A DNA stretch of 44,571 bases from Comamonadaceae bacterium (GTDB lineage Bacteria; Pseudomonadota; Gammaproteobacteria; Burkholderiales; Burkholderiaceae_C): assembly GCA_021299555.1 (NCBI GenBank), contig JAJTGH010000071.1, positions 17,915 through 62,485 of the forward strand. Direction: 5' to 3'. This document shows positions 35,988 to 43,659 of the stretch, one piece after another; position 1 is the first letter of the stretch, and the number at the start of each line of letters is the position of its first letter. The notes beneath the pieces were generated by a model. The model ran no database searches. It had not been told where the DNA came from and was given only the letters and a program-made list of their open reading frames with translations. Made by a program: the position numbers and the translations under genes.

Positions 35988-36895
35988 GGCCAAATCCATT
36001 GCGCCGTCAAAGTTGGAAAGAACATCATGAGCCAGCCAGCAAGCACCAAGTAGGGTCCAAAAGCCAGGGGCTGGCCCGCTCCCAGCCGGCCGCTGACGCG
36101 CAGGCCGATCCCCACCAGGGCGCCACCAGCCGAAGCCAGCAACAACAGCGGCGCCAGCGCCTGCCAGCCCAGCCAAGCGCCCAGGGCGGCGAGCAGCTTG
36201 AAGTCGCCCTGCCCCATACCGTGCCGACCCGTTGCCGCCTTAAAGCCATGGTAGACCAACCACAAAAGCAGATAACCGGCCACCGCACCCCACAGCGCAT
36301 CGACCAAGGCCGTGCCGCTCCAGCCCAGGGCAGCGACCATCAGGCCGCCCCACAGCAGCGGCAGGGTCAAAGCGTCGGGCAGCAGCTGGGTGTCCCAGTC
36401 GATGCAGGCAAGCGCCAGCAGCACGGCCGCAAAGCCGGCCCAGACCAAGGCCGGGGCGCTGACGCCCCAACGCCAGGCACAGGCGGCAAACAGCGCGGCC
36501 GTGAGCAGCTCGACCGCCGGATAGCGCCAACCGATGGCCCCCTTGCAGACCCTGCAACGGCCGCGCAAGACCAGGTAACTGAGCAACGGAATGTTTTCCC
36601 ACCAAGACAGGACATGGCCGCAGGCGGGGCAATGCGAGCCAGGGCGTGCCAGGTTGTAGGCGGGCTCTGCATTTGTCTGGTCGCAGGCAGTGGCCGCTGC
36701 CATCTCGCGCGCACCCGTGGGTGCGCTGGGCAAGTCCACAGACGATGCCCCATCCTGCTCGGCCAGCCACAGACCGACCTCCTGGGCCCACTGCCGCTGC
36801 ATCATGCGCGGCAGCCGGACGATGATCACATTGAGAAAGCTGCCGATGACCAGCCCGAGCAAGCCAGCCACCGTGAGCGCCAGCGTATCGGCCAT
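35984..36895 (-). CDS. pilD: Prepilin peptidase / N-methyltransferase (A24)
   Basis: Inner-membrane aspartyl protease that cleaves and N-methylates type IV prepilins. At 303 residues it is slightly long because of an insert around 45-85 between the first helix and the zinc site. Zinc cysteines are 89, 92, 114 and 117 (CPACGH, CRVCKG). Catalytic aspartates are Asp166 (IDWDTQLLPD) and Asp231 (MGQGDFKLL). Its ATG overlaps the pilC stop (TGATG). Confidence 0.95.
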   Translation of the reverse strand: MADTLALTVAGLLGLVIGSFLNVIIVRLPRMMQRQWAQEVGLWLAEQDGASSVDLPSAPTGAREMAAATACDQTNAEPAYNLARPGSHCPACGHVLSWWENIPLLSYLVLRGRCRVCKGAIGWRYPAVELLTAALFAACAWRWGVSAPALVWAGFAAVLLALACIDWDTQLLPDALTLPLLWGGLMVAALGWSGTALVDALWGAVAGYLLLWLVYHGFKAATGRHGMGQGDFKLLAALGAWLGWQALAPLLLLASAGGALVGIGLRVSGRLGAGQPLAFGPYLVLAGWLMMFFPTLTAQWIWP

Positions 36896-38121
36896 CAGAC
36901 GATCTGCCCCATTTGAAAAATCGGCAAATACAGGGCAAGAACCAGCGCGCCGATCATCACGCCCAGCACCACCACCGTGACCGGCTCGATCAGACCGGAC
37001 CAGTAACCGATGCGCTCATCGAGTTCGGCCTCTTCAAAGTCAGCCACCTTTTGCAGAAGGTGCTCGAGCGTACCCGACTCTTCACCGATGGCGCACATTT
37101 GTGCAAGCAAAGGTGAAAACAGGGGCGACGGGGCCATGGCCAGGCGCAGGCTGCTGCCGCGCACCACCTCGTCGCGCACACGCAAGGTCGCTTGTGCATA
37201 GGCCTGATGACCGCAGGCCCCACGCACCGAATTCAAAGCGTCTGTCAAGGGCAATCCGGCAGACAGCAAGGTGGCCAGGGTGCGACTCCAGCGCGCCACG
37301 GCCGCCTGACGCAAAAGCGCACCCCAGACGGGCAGTGCCAGCAGCGCATCGTCGACCCAGCGAACAAAAGCGGGGCTGCGCCGCCAGGCCCGCGCCAGCA
37401 CGATCGACAAAGCAAGCAAACCCGCCAGAAGAAACGGCCCCCACCGGACAAAAGAGCGGCTCACATCGATGACCCACTGCGTGGCCCAGGGCAACTGCGC
37501 CCCAAATGAGGCAAAGACTTTTTCAAAAGCAGGCACCACCGCGACCATGATGACCACCAGCACCAGCAAGGCCACAGTCAGCACCACCGCCGGGTAAAAC
37601 AAGGCTGCGCGCACACGGCGGGCCAAGGCCTGCGTTTTTTCCAGGTGATCGGCCAGGCGCTCGAGCATCACGTCGAGCCGGCCCGAGGCCTCACCGGCTT
37701 CGATCAAGGCCACGTAAAGAGCGCCGAATACCGACCCCTGCCGCGCCAGCGCGGCTGTCAAAGACATGCCGTTTTCCAGATCGACATGCAACCGCTCGAG
37801 CAAATGAACCACGCCACTGTGGGTCTGGGTACGACAGAGCATCTGCAGCGCTTGCAGCAAAGGCAACCCGGCTCGAAGCAAGGCGGCAAGCTGACGAGTC
37901 AGCTGGGCCACCTGGCGCGCCCGCACGGGGCGCATGCGGGCCGCCTGTACCGCCTGCAATTCGATCGCGTCCAAACCCCGGCGTCGCAAAAGGGCTCGCA
38001 ACTGGTTTTCACCGCCGGCTCGGCTGCGGCCGCGCTGCATCCGGCCCTGCTGATCTCGGGCCGACCAATCAAACCAGCGCTCGCCGGCCCTGCCCTGCCG
38101 GTCAAGCAGGCCCGTATTCAT
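36895..38121 (-). CDS. pilC: Type IV pilus platform protein PilC (T2SSF family)
   Basis: Polytopic inner-membrane protein of 408 residues with two T2SSF domains (about 70-195 and 270-395), each ending in a membrane helix, plus a long helix pair near 170-245. Conserved landmarks are LTRQLAALLRAGLPLLQALQ, LIEAGEASGRLD, and IGEESGTLEHLLQKVADFEE. It couples the pilus motor to pseudopilus assembly. pilB lies 48 bp upstream and pilD overlaps downstream. Confidence 0.94.
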   Translation of the reverse strand: MNTGLLDRQGRAGERWFDWSARDQQGRMQRGRSRAGGENQLRALLRRRGLDAIELQAVQAARMRPVRARQVAQLTRQLAALLRAGLPLLQALQMLCRTQTHSGVVHLLERLHVDLENGMSLTAALARQGSVFGALYVALIEAGEASGRLDVMLERLADHLEKTQALARRVRAALFYPAVVLTVALLVLVVIMVAVVPAFEKVFASFGAQLPWATQWVIDVSRSFVRWGPFLLAGLLALSIVLARAWRRSPAFVRWVDDALLALPVWGALLRQAAVARWSRTLATLLSAGLPLTDALNSVRGACGHQAYAQATLRVRDEVVRGSSLRLAMAPSPLFSPLLAQMCAIGEESGTLEHLLQKVADFEEAELDERIGYWSGLIEPVTVVVLGVMIGALVLALYLPIFQMGQIV

Positions 38122-38169
38122 GCCCCAGGCCCGCAGCGAGGCTGGACGGTCAAAGGGGCGCTCAGCGAT

Positions 38170-39408
38170 CTAAGCATGGGTGTGGGCCAGAACTTCTTCC
38201 ATGGAGGTCTGACCCAGTTTAACTTTGCGCCAAGCCGCCTGTCGCAGGCTGAGCACCGACTCCTGCGCCGCTTGCCGCGCAAGCTCAGCGGCGCTGCCCT
38301 CGCGCAAGACAATTTCAGCCATGGCCGCGCTGACCGGCATGACCTCAAACACGCCCACGCGTCCGAGGTAGCCTGCGAGGCAATGCATGCAGCCCACGGG
38401 CTGGTAGATGGGCACATCGGACTCAATCCAGGACGACGGACAGCCGGCCTCGATCATGAGCTGCCGCGGCGCCTCGATCGGTCGGCGGCAATGCGTGCAC
38501 AGCCGTCTGAGCAGGCGCTGGGCGGTGATCAGCACCACGCTGGCTGCAACGTTGTGCGCAGCCACACCGATCTGTCGCAGCCGGGTCAGCGTGCTCGGTG
38601 CGTCGTTGGTGTGCAGGGTCGAGAGCACAAGATGCCCGGTTTGAGCGGCCTTGAGCGCCATGTCGGCGGTCTCTAGGTCGCGGATCTCGCCGATCATGAT
38701 CACGTCCGGGTCCTGCCGCAGGAAAGCACGCAAAGCCGTAGCAAAACTCAGGCCGGCTTTTTCGTGGATGCTGACCTGATTGATCCCGGTCAGATTGATT
38801 TCACAGGGGTCTTCGGCGGTGCAAATGTTGACCCCTGGGCGATTGAGCATTTGCAGACAGCTGTAAAGAGACAAGGTCTTGCCCGAGCCGGTGGGGCCAG
38901 TCACCAGGATCATGCCGTGCGAACGCCCAATGGCCCGAAGCACCGCGGCCTTTTGCTCGTTTTCATAGCCCAGCGCATCGAGCTCAAGCTGAGCCGGCGC
39001 GGCGTCGATGAGGCGCACCACCAGCTTTTCGCCATGGACCGTCGGCAAGGTGCTGACCCGAAAATCCACCCACGGGCCGAGGGCCAGTTGATGGCGCAGC
39101 CGGCCGTCTTGCGGCAGGCGTTTTTCAGCGATGTCCAGTCGGGCCAGCACCTTGATGCGCGAGGCCAGGCGCTCACGCAGGCTCAAGGCCGGACGCAGCA
39201 ATTCCTGCAGCTGTCCGTCGATGCGCACACGGATCCGATAGTGCCCCTCGTAGGGCTCGAAGTGCAAGTCCGACGCCTTGAGCTCGTGGGCCAACTGCAG
39301 CAAACGATCGAGCAAACGCACCACCGCACCGTCGTCGGCCAGCCCGGACCTGAGCAGCGCCTGCAGATCGGCCTGGGCGGCGGCCAGCAAAGGAGCGGGG
39401 GTAGACAT
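38170..39408 (-). CDS. pilB: Type IV pilus / type II secretion ATPase (short PilB/GspE-like)
   Basis: Hexameric AAA-like assembly ATPase of 412 residues. Walker A is GPTGSGKT (171-178), the Asp box and Walker B lie in DPDVIMIGEIRDLETADMALKAAQTGHLVLSTLHTND, and the zinc site is CTHC ... CMHC. The N2 domain begins at once (ASDLHFEPYEGHYRIRVRIDG). The usual N-terminal MshEN/N1 region of about 150 residues is absent, so this is either a naturally short GspE-like ATPase or a truncated PilB. The symbol follows the pilC-pilD context. Confidence 0.88.
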   Translation of the reverse strand: MSTPAPLLAAAQADLQALLRSGLADDGAVVRLLDRLLQLAHELKASDLHFEPYEGHYRIRVRIDGQLQELLRPALSLRERLASRIKVLARLDIAEKRLPQDGRLRHQLALGPWVDFRVSTLPTVHGEKLVVRLIDAAPAQLELDALGYENEQKAAVLRAIGRSHGMILVTGPTGSGKTLSLYSCLQMLNRPGVNICTAEDPCEINLTGINQVSIHEKAGLSFATALRAFLRQDPDVIMIGEIRDLETADMALKAAQTGHLVLSTLHTNDAPSTLTRLRQIGVAAHNVAASVVLITAQRLLRRLCTHCRRPIEAPRQLMIEAGCPSSWIESDVPIYQPVGCMHCLAGYLGRVGVFEVMPVSAAMAEIVLREGSAAELARQAAQESVLSLRQAAWRKVKLGQTSMEEVLAHTHA

Positions 39409-39441
39409 GGTGCCGTCATGATGCGATCAAATCACAAAATG

Positions 39442-39467
39442 AATACCTAGGTGTTACACCAATACCT
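39442..39467. repeat. Palindrome flanked by direct repeats upstream of pilB
   Basis: GGTGTTACACC (39450-39460) is an inverted repeat flanked by two direct copies of AATACCT (39442-39448 and 39461-39467). It lies 34-59 bp before the pilB start codon and could be an operator for the pilus operon. Confidence 0.45.
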
Positions 39468-39646
39468 GCTCACCACCTCAAATGGCTGCAGACGGATCAA
39501 AACCTGATGAATCCGTTTCACGCCATTTTTCTCCTCAGCCGCCCGGACAAAAATGCGATGCGACACCGTCGATTGGGAGGCAGGGGGTCCCCCAGCGCCC
39601 CATGGCCGCTCATGCACCGGAGCAACAGGGCACAGCGACCGAAGAG

Positions 39647-40399
39647 TCAGGGCATGCGCGTGCTGATGTCGCTGGCGGCGCGCATGACGAGTTGGGCCAG
39701 TTTGGGCACATCGATCACGGCCAGACGCTGCACCGTGGTGACCACCGACAGCGCCCCGGCGATGCTGCCATCGGCATGGTGCAGGGGCGCAGCCAGGGCC
39801 GCCAAGTTGCTTTCGAGCTCACCGGATGACAGGTAATGGCCCGCTTTTCGGATGCGGCCATAGTAAGCGCGCAAACCCGGCCAATCACCGGGCAGACCCG
39901 CTGCGGCCGCATCCGCGGTGTGGGCGTCAAACAGCTTGTGCAAGGTCGCTGGCGGCAACCCGGCCAGGATCACCTTGGCGGCCGCACCCTTGAAGAGCGG
40001 CCTGGGCCGGCCCCTGCCATAGCTCAGACTGGCCGGCGCCTGACCAAGCTCGCGGTGGGTGTCGAGCAGTTGCTGGCCATGCAAGCTGGAGATCACGCTG
40101 TCAAAGCCGGTCTGCGTCACCAACTCCTTCATGAAAGGAACACTGCGCTGCAGCAGCGGGTCGGCCTGCCGGATGTAGTGATCGAGCACCACGATCCGGG
40201 GCCCCAGAGTGAACTGGGCGTCCTGACCGCGGCGCAGCAAACCCGCATCACAGAGCGTGCGCACATAGCGATAGCTGGTGGGCACAGACACGCCCAAAGT
40301 CTGGCTGATGTCTTCGGCGCTCCAGTGCAGGCGCTGCTCGGTAAAGAGATCGAGCACGCCGAGCATGCGCGCCAGGCTGGAATCGGCTTTATCGCCCAT
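39647..40399 (-). CDS. IclR-family transcriptional regulator
   Basis: Protein of about 250 residues: an N-terminal winged helix (about 10-65, with WSAEDISQTLGVSVPTSYRYVRTL) and the IclR effector domain (about 80-250, GRGRPRPLFKGAAAKVILAG and ESNLAALAAPLHHADG). IclR regulators such as MhpR and PcaR control aromatic catabolism. It is the last gene of the VOC-mhpA-iclR run, starting 13 bp after the hydroxylase stop (or 4 bp if the TTG at 40408 is used), so it probably autoregulates this operon. Confidence 0.9.
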   Translation of the reverse strand: MGDKADSSLARMLGVLDLFTEQRLHWSAEDISQTLGVSVPTSYRYVRTLCDAGLLRRGQDAQFTLGPRIVVLDHYIRQADPLLQRSVPFMKELVTQTGFDSVISSLHGQQLLDTHRELGQAPASLSYGRGRPRPLFKGAAAKVILAGLPPATLHKLFDAHTADAAAAGLPGDWPGLRAYYGRIRKAGHYLSSGELESNLAALAAPLHHADGSIAGALSVVTTVQRLAVIDVPKLAQLVMRAASDISTRMP

Positions 40400-40412
40400 C
40401 GCGGTCAAGGCC

Positions 40413-41909
40413 TCAGACGGTCTGGGCGCTGCGCTGGGGCAACAAGTTGCTCAGGCGGTCTAAATCGCCGCTGGCCTGGGCGAGGCCCATGATGTAGCGG
40501 TCGGGTCGCAGCATCACCGCACGCGAGCCGTGTTGCTGCAACCAGGCCAGCAGGACCGGCTCGGTGGCCGGCCATGTCAGCAGTTGCAGCGCCTGCCAGC
40601 GCTCACGGGTTTGCTGGCTGACGCCGGCCAAGACAGCCGGCTCGCCGATCACGGCAAAGCCAGGGCCCAGGGCTGCGTCGAGCAAACGTCCATCGGCCAG
40701 GACCGGCTGTGGGAACACCTGCGCCACCGGAGCACAGTCGCCGAGCCAGACTCCGGGGCCCAATCGGGGCGCGGGCAAATGAAAAATCTCCGGCCCGCCA
40801 GACTTGAACTTTTCGTCGCGCTGGCGCGCTGCCTGCGGGTCGGTGGTCTGGATGATGTCGCCCAGGCGGACCGCCAAATCAATAAAGGCCCGCACATGGG
40901 GCGAGCGCTCGGACTCATAGGTATCGAGCAAGCCCTCGCCTGCATGACCGCGGATCACAGCCTGCAGTTTCCAAGCCAAATTGGCCGCATCCCGAATGCC
41001 GGCACACATGCCCTGCCCCAAAAACGGTGGCGTCTGGTGCGCACTGTCGCCGGCGAGCATGAGGCGATCGCGTCGCCAGCCTTGCGCGATGACCGAGTGA
41101 AAGGTGTAGATGGCTGCGCGCTCGATGTCGGCCTGAGCCGGCGTGACCCAGCGCGAAACCAGACTCCACAGGGTTTGAGGCTGGACCATGTGCTCGGGGT
41201 CATCACCGGGCATGAGCATGATCTCCCAGCGGCGGCGCTTGCCCGTCACGTTGCAATAGGTCATGGGTCGCTGCGGATCGCAATGCTGCACCGTGTGATC
41301 GGGCAGATCGGGCACCTCGGTCTTCAGGCGCACATCGAACACCAACCAGGGCTGGTGCAGGCCCAGGTCGAGCATGAGGCTGCCCATCACTTTGCGCACC
41401 AGCGAACGGGCACCATCACAGCCCACCACATAACGGGCCTGTACCGAGTAGGCTTGACCGCTGTGCGGCTGGACCTCCAAGGTCACCGCATCGCAGCCTT
41501 GCTCAATGGACCTGACCTCGTGGCCGGTGTGCCATTGCACCGACCGATGACGCTGCAAGCCCTGGCGCAAAACGCCCTCAAGATCGGGCTGATGAAAATA
41601 ATGGTTGTTGGCACAGCCGTGGGGGCCTATCGATGCCGAGCCCGCCCGGATCAGCAGGGTTTGTCCGTCGGCGTTGTTAAAGTGCATGCCCTTGATGCCA
41701 GGGCGGGAAATCGCTTCCACCTGGCTGCGCAAGCCAGCGGTCTCGAACACCCGCATCACCTCTCCGTCAAAGTGTATGGCCCGCGGCAGCCCATAAATTT
41801 CGGGCTCGCGCTCAAGCACCAGCACCGTCAACCCATATTGCCCAAGCAAATTGGCCAGCGTCACGCCGGTCGGTCCGCAGCCGATGACGGCCACATCGAA
41901 CACGGTCAT
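40413..41909 (-). CDS. FAD-dependent aromatic hydroxylase, MhpA-like
   Basis: Class A flavoprotein monooxygenase of 498 residues. The dinucleotide motif VIGCGPTGVTLANLLG is at 8-23, a DG motif lies in VVGCDGARSLVRK, and the second FAD motif is LAGDSAHQTPPFLGQGMCAGIRDAANLAWKL. The FDGEVMRVFETAGL segment and overall pattern match 3-(3-hydroxyphenyl)propionate hydroxylase (MhpA), which inserts oxygen to make a catechol. Its ATG overlaps the VOC gene stop by 4 nt (ATGA). The exact substrate is not provable from sequence. Confidence 0.88.
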   Translation of the reverse strand: MTVFDVAVIGCGPTGVTLANLLGQYGLTVLVLEREPEIYGLPRAIHFDGEVMRVFETAGLRSQVEAISRPGIKGMHFNNADGQTLLIRAGSASIGPHGCANNHYFHQPDLEGVLRQGLQRHRSVQWHTGHEVRSIEQGCDAVTLEVQPHSGQAYSVQARYVVGCDGARSLVRKVMGSLMLDLGLHQPWLVFDVRLKTEVPDLPDHTVQHCDPQRPMTYCNVTGKRRRWEIMLMPGDDPEHMVQPQTLWSLVSRWVTPAQADIERAAIYTFHSVIAQGWRRDRLMLAGDSAHQTPPFLGQGMCAGIRDAANLAWKLQAVIRGHAGEGLLDTYESERSPHVRAFIDLAVRLGDIIQTTDPQAARQRDEKFKSGGPEIFHLPAPRLGPGVWLGDCAPVAQVFPQPVLADGRLLDAALGPGFAVIGEPAVLAGVSQQTRERWQALQLLTWPATEPVLLAWLQQHGSRAVMLRPDRYIMGLAQASGDLDRLSNLLPQRSAQTV

Positions 41910-42466
41910 GGCCCATATCCCATCAGCTGCTCCATCTCGCGCAGCCACTGCTCACGGCTGCGAAACCGGGGTCGGCTGCGTGCCAGGACCTCAGCAGCGG
42001 CCATCACTGCCTCATCGCTTTGGTCCAGATCGATCGGCTCGCGCAGCGGTTGTTCGCAGTACCAGGGGGTGTCCATGAACACCTCGAGCCGGTTGCCCTC
42101 GGGGTCACGAAAGTAGATCGAGACCGCGTTGCCGTGGGTGGCGCTGACCAGGTCGCTCACGTCCGGCTCAGCCGACACCAGGTCACGCACGCGCCGCAAG
42201 GTGGCCAGGTCGGGCACCCGCAAGGAAATCTGGTTGATCACGCTAAAGGACAGATCCTGCGGCCGGCCACTGGCCAGCACCAGCTGGTGGTGCTCGCGGG
42301 GATCGCGGCTGAGAAAAACCAGTTGCACCGGCCCCAGATCACCCTGGTCGGTTTGAAAAAATCCCAGCACGTCTTTGTAAAAGCTGGCCATGCGTTTGAG
42401 GTCACGCACGTAAAAGCCCATATGGCTGAACACCAGCGCATCGCGCTTGCTCAGGAGGTGCGACAT
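41906..42466 (-). CDS. VOC-family protein, probable ring-cleavage dioxygenase
   Basis: Protein of 186 residues with two beta-alpha-beta-beta-beta units of the vicinal oxygen chelate fold. Candidate metal ligands are His15 (VFSHMGFYV), His59 or His60 (HHQLVLASG) and Glu128 (GNRLEVFMDTPWY). The ending resembles extradiol catechol dioxygenase-like proteins. Position before an MhpA-like hydroxylase fits cleavage of the catechol it makes. Residue 79 is Gln where many extradiol enzymes have a histidine, so activity is uncertain. GGAG lies before the ATG. Confidence 0.85.
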   Translation of the reverse strand: MSHLLSKRDALVFSHMGFYVRDLKRMASFYKDVLGFFQTDQGDLGPVQLVFLSRDPREHHQLVLASGRPQDLSFSVINQISLRVPDLATLRRVRDLVSAEPDVSDLVSATHGNAVSIYFRDPEGNRLEVFMDTPWYCEQPLREPIDLDQSDEAVMAAAEVLARSRPRFRSREQWLREMEQLMGYGP

Positions 42467-42497
42467 GAGGGTCTCCAGATATGAAAATTTTTCTGAT

Positions 42498-42526
42498 TTT
42501 ATGAATTATTCGGTCTGAAAAATCAA
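42498..42526 (-). promoter_or_regulatory. Promoter of the VOC-mhpA-iclR operon with overlapping palindrome
   Basis: On the minus strand TTGATT (42521-42526) and CATAAA (42498-42503) are 17 bp apart, placing the transcript start near 42491 and a leader of about 25 nt. The AT palindrome AAAAAT-CA-ATTTTT (42518-42531) overlaps the -35 box and is a plausible IclR or other operator. The region 42480-42560 is strikingly AT-rich. Confidence 0.55.
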
Positions 42527-42559
42527 TTTTTTATCTTTATATGATAAATCAAACTATTT

Positions 42560-42910
42560 TCAAAGCCAAAGGCCCTTCAGCCACCCGATAGCTGCACAGT
42601 CATCGCAGCGACCCCGGCCCGGCGGATGAATGTGCAGCCCGAGACCATCTTCAGCCAGGCGGGATTTGCCCCGCTCGATGTGCGAGACTGAAAGGGGCTG
42701 GTGGGGCTCTTTACCTTGCCCGCACAGAGACTCGATCGCCGCAATGAGGCGGTGGTCGGGGCTCTGGTCGAGCCCGAAGTGGTGTAAGGATTTGCACAGC
42801 TGGTTCTGTTTTTGCAGGCCGGCAGTGCCAACGCCTTCGGCCAGTGGATCGAACAGGAAAGCCCCAAAGGGGGCGAGATGGTGAAGCGATCGAACACCTT
42901 GATGGAATGA
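42560..42910 (+). pseudogene. Possible decayed reading frame upstream of the NTF2-like gene
   Basis: One plus-strand frame reads like protein in three pieces (ending PLDVRD; KGLVGLFTLPAQRLDRRNEA to EPEVV; FAQLVLFLQAGSANAFGQW to SNTLME) separated by TGA at 42689 and TAA at 42785. Its final TGA ends 1 nt before the ATG of the next gene, as expected for an operon partner. I cannot name a family. The leftward frame over the same bases looks like an antisense shadow. Low confidence that this was a gene. Confidence 0.3.
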
Positions 42911-42911
42911 C

Positions 42912-43325
42912 ATGGACTCACATCACACTGACACCGCACAGGCCATTGCACGGGCCGTGCTGCAGGCCGAAGAAAAAAGGCGTCAGGCCTTGCTCGCCGG
43001 CGATCTCGATGCCCTCGATGCGATGCTCTCGCCCACGCTGGTCTACGTCCACTCCAGCGGCGGACAAGACAGCAAGGCCAGCTATCTGAATCACATGCGC
43101 AGCGGCACCCTGCAGTACCAAAGCATGTCTTTCGAGGCACTGCAGGCCCATCCAGCGAGCTCCTGCTGCATCGTCACCGGCCGCATGCTGGCCCAGGTGA
43201 CCCGCAACGGCCAGCCGATGAGCATCCGCAGCCTGTTCATGACGGTTTGGGCACCGGCCCCCTGCACCGCGGCCAAGCCGATGTGGCAGTTGCAGGCCTA
43301 CCAAGGCACGCCGTGGACCGGCTGA
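42912..43325 (+). CDS. NTF2-like / SnoaL-like protein (DUF4440 type)
   Basis: Protein of 137 residues in the NTF2-like alpha-plus-beta cone fold: an N-terminal helix ARAVLQAEEKRRQALLAGDLDALDAMLSP, then TLVYVHSSGGQDSKASYLNHMRSG, and a final sheet ending in WQLQAYQGTPW. Such proteins often hold small hydrophobic ligands or act as minor isomerases; no specific role can be assigned. It lies in a plus-strand stretch between a decayed frame and a truncated sulfatase. Confidence 0.78.
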   Translation: MDSHHTDTAQAIARAVLQAEEKRRQALLAGDLDALDAMLSPTLVYVHSSGGQDSKASYLNHMRSGTLQYQSMSFEALQAHPASSCCIVTGRMLAQVTRNGQPMSIRSLFMTVWAPAPCTAAKPMWQLQAYQGTPWTG

Positions 43326-43344
43326 TCCGGCTCGGCCTCGATGC

Positions 43345-43620
43345 ATGACCCACTTTGTCTTCATCGTGGCTGACGATCTGGGCTGCACCGACCAGAGGTG
43401 CTTTGGCGCGCGGTCCGATGCGGCCAGCCCGGCCTTGCCAGTGCTCGATGGGCTGGCGGCCCGCGCGCTGCGCTATGTCAACGGCTATGCCAACTCGCCT
43501 GCGTGCACAGCGACGCGCTTTGCGCTGATGACCGGACGCTACCAGTACGGGGTGTGCGGCAACCCCGACATCGGCCTGCACCCGCATCTGCCCACGCTGC
43601 TGGACATACCGACGCGCTGA
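43345..43620 (+). pseudogene. Arylsulfatase-like gene, truncated to its N-terminus
   Basis: The 91 residues begin like an arylsulfatase: THFVFIVADDLGCTDQRCFGA (metal-binding Asp pair), DGLAARALRYVNGYANSPACTATR with the formylglycine-type cysteine, and ALMTGRYQYG. Translation stops after HPHLPTLLDIPTR, where full sulfatases continue for about 350-450 residues. No later sulfatase block is visible before the convergent PhoX stop at 43660. The self-complementary GATCGATCGATC lies at 43624-43635, just after the stop. It starts 20 bp after the NTF2-like gene. Confidence 0.75.
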
Positions 43621-43659
43621 ACGGATCGATCGATCAGCCGCCAAGCGCACCCGCCGACC

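Noticed and set aside
39582-39594. GGGGG-T-CCCCC inverted repeat between iclR and pilB
   Set aside because: No loop can form and no T-tract follows; too short to support a terminator or operator call.
40530-42116. Plus-strand open frame of 528 codons opposite the MhpA-like gene
   Set aside because: Antisense shadow; the leftward hydroxylase has clear FAD motifs and a coupled start.
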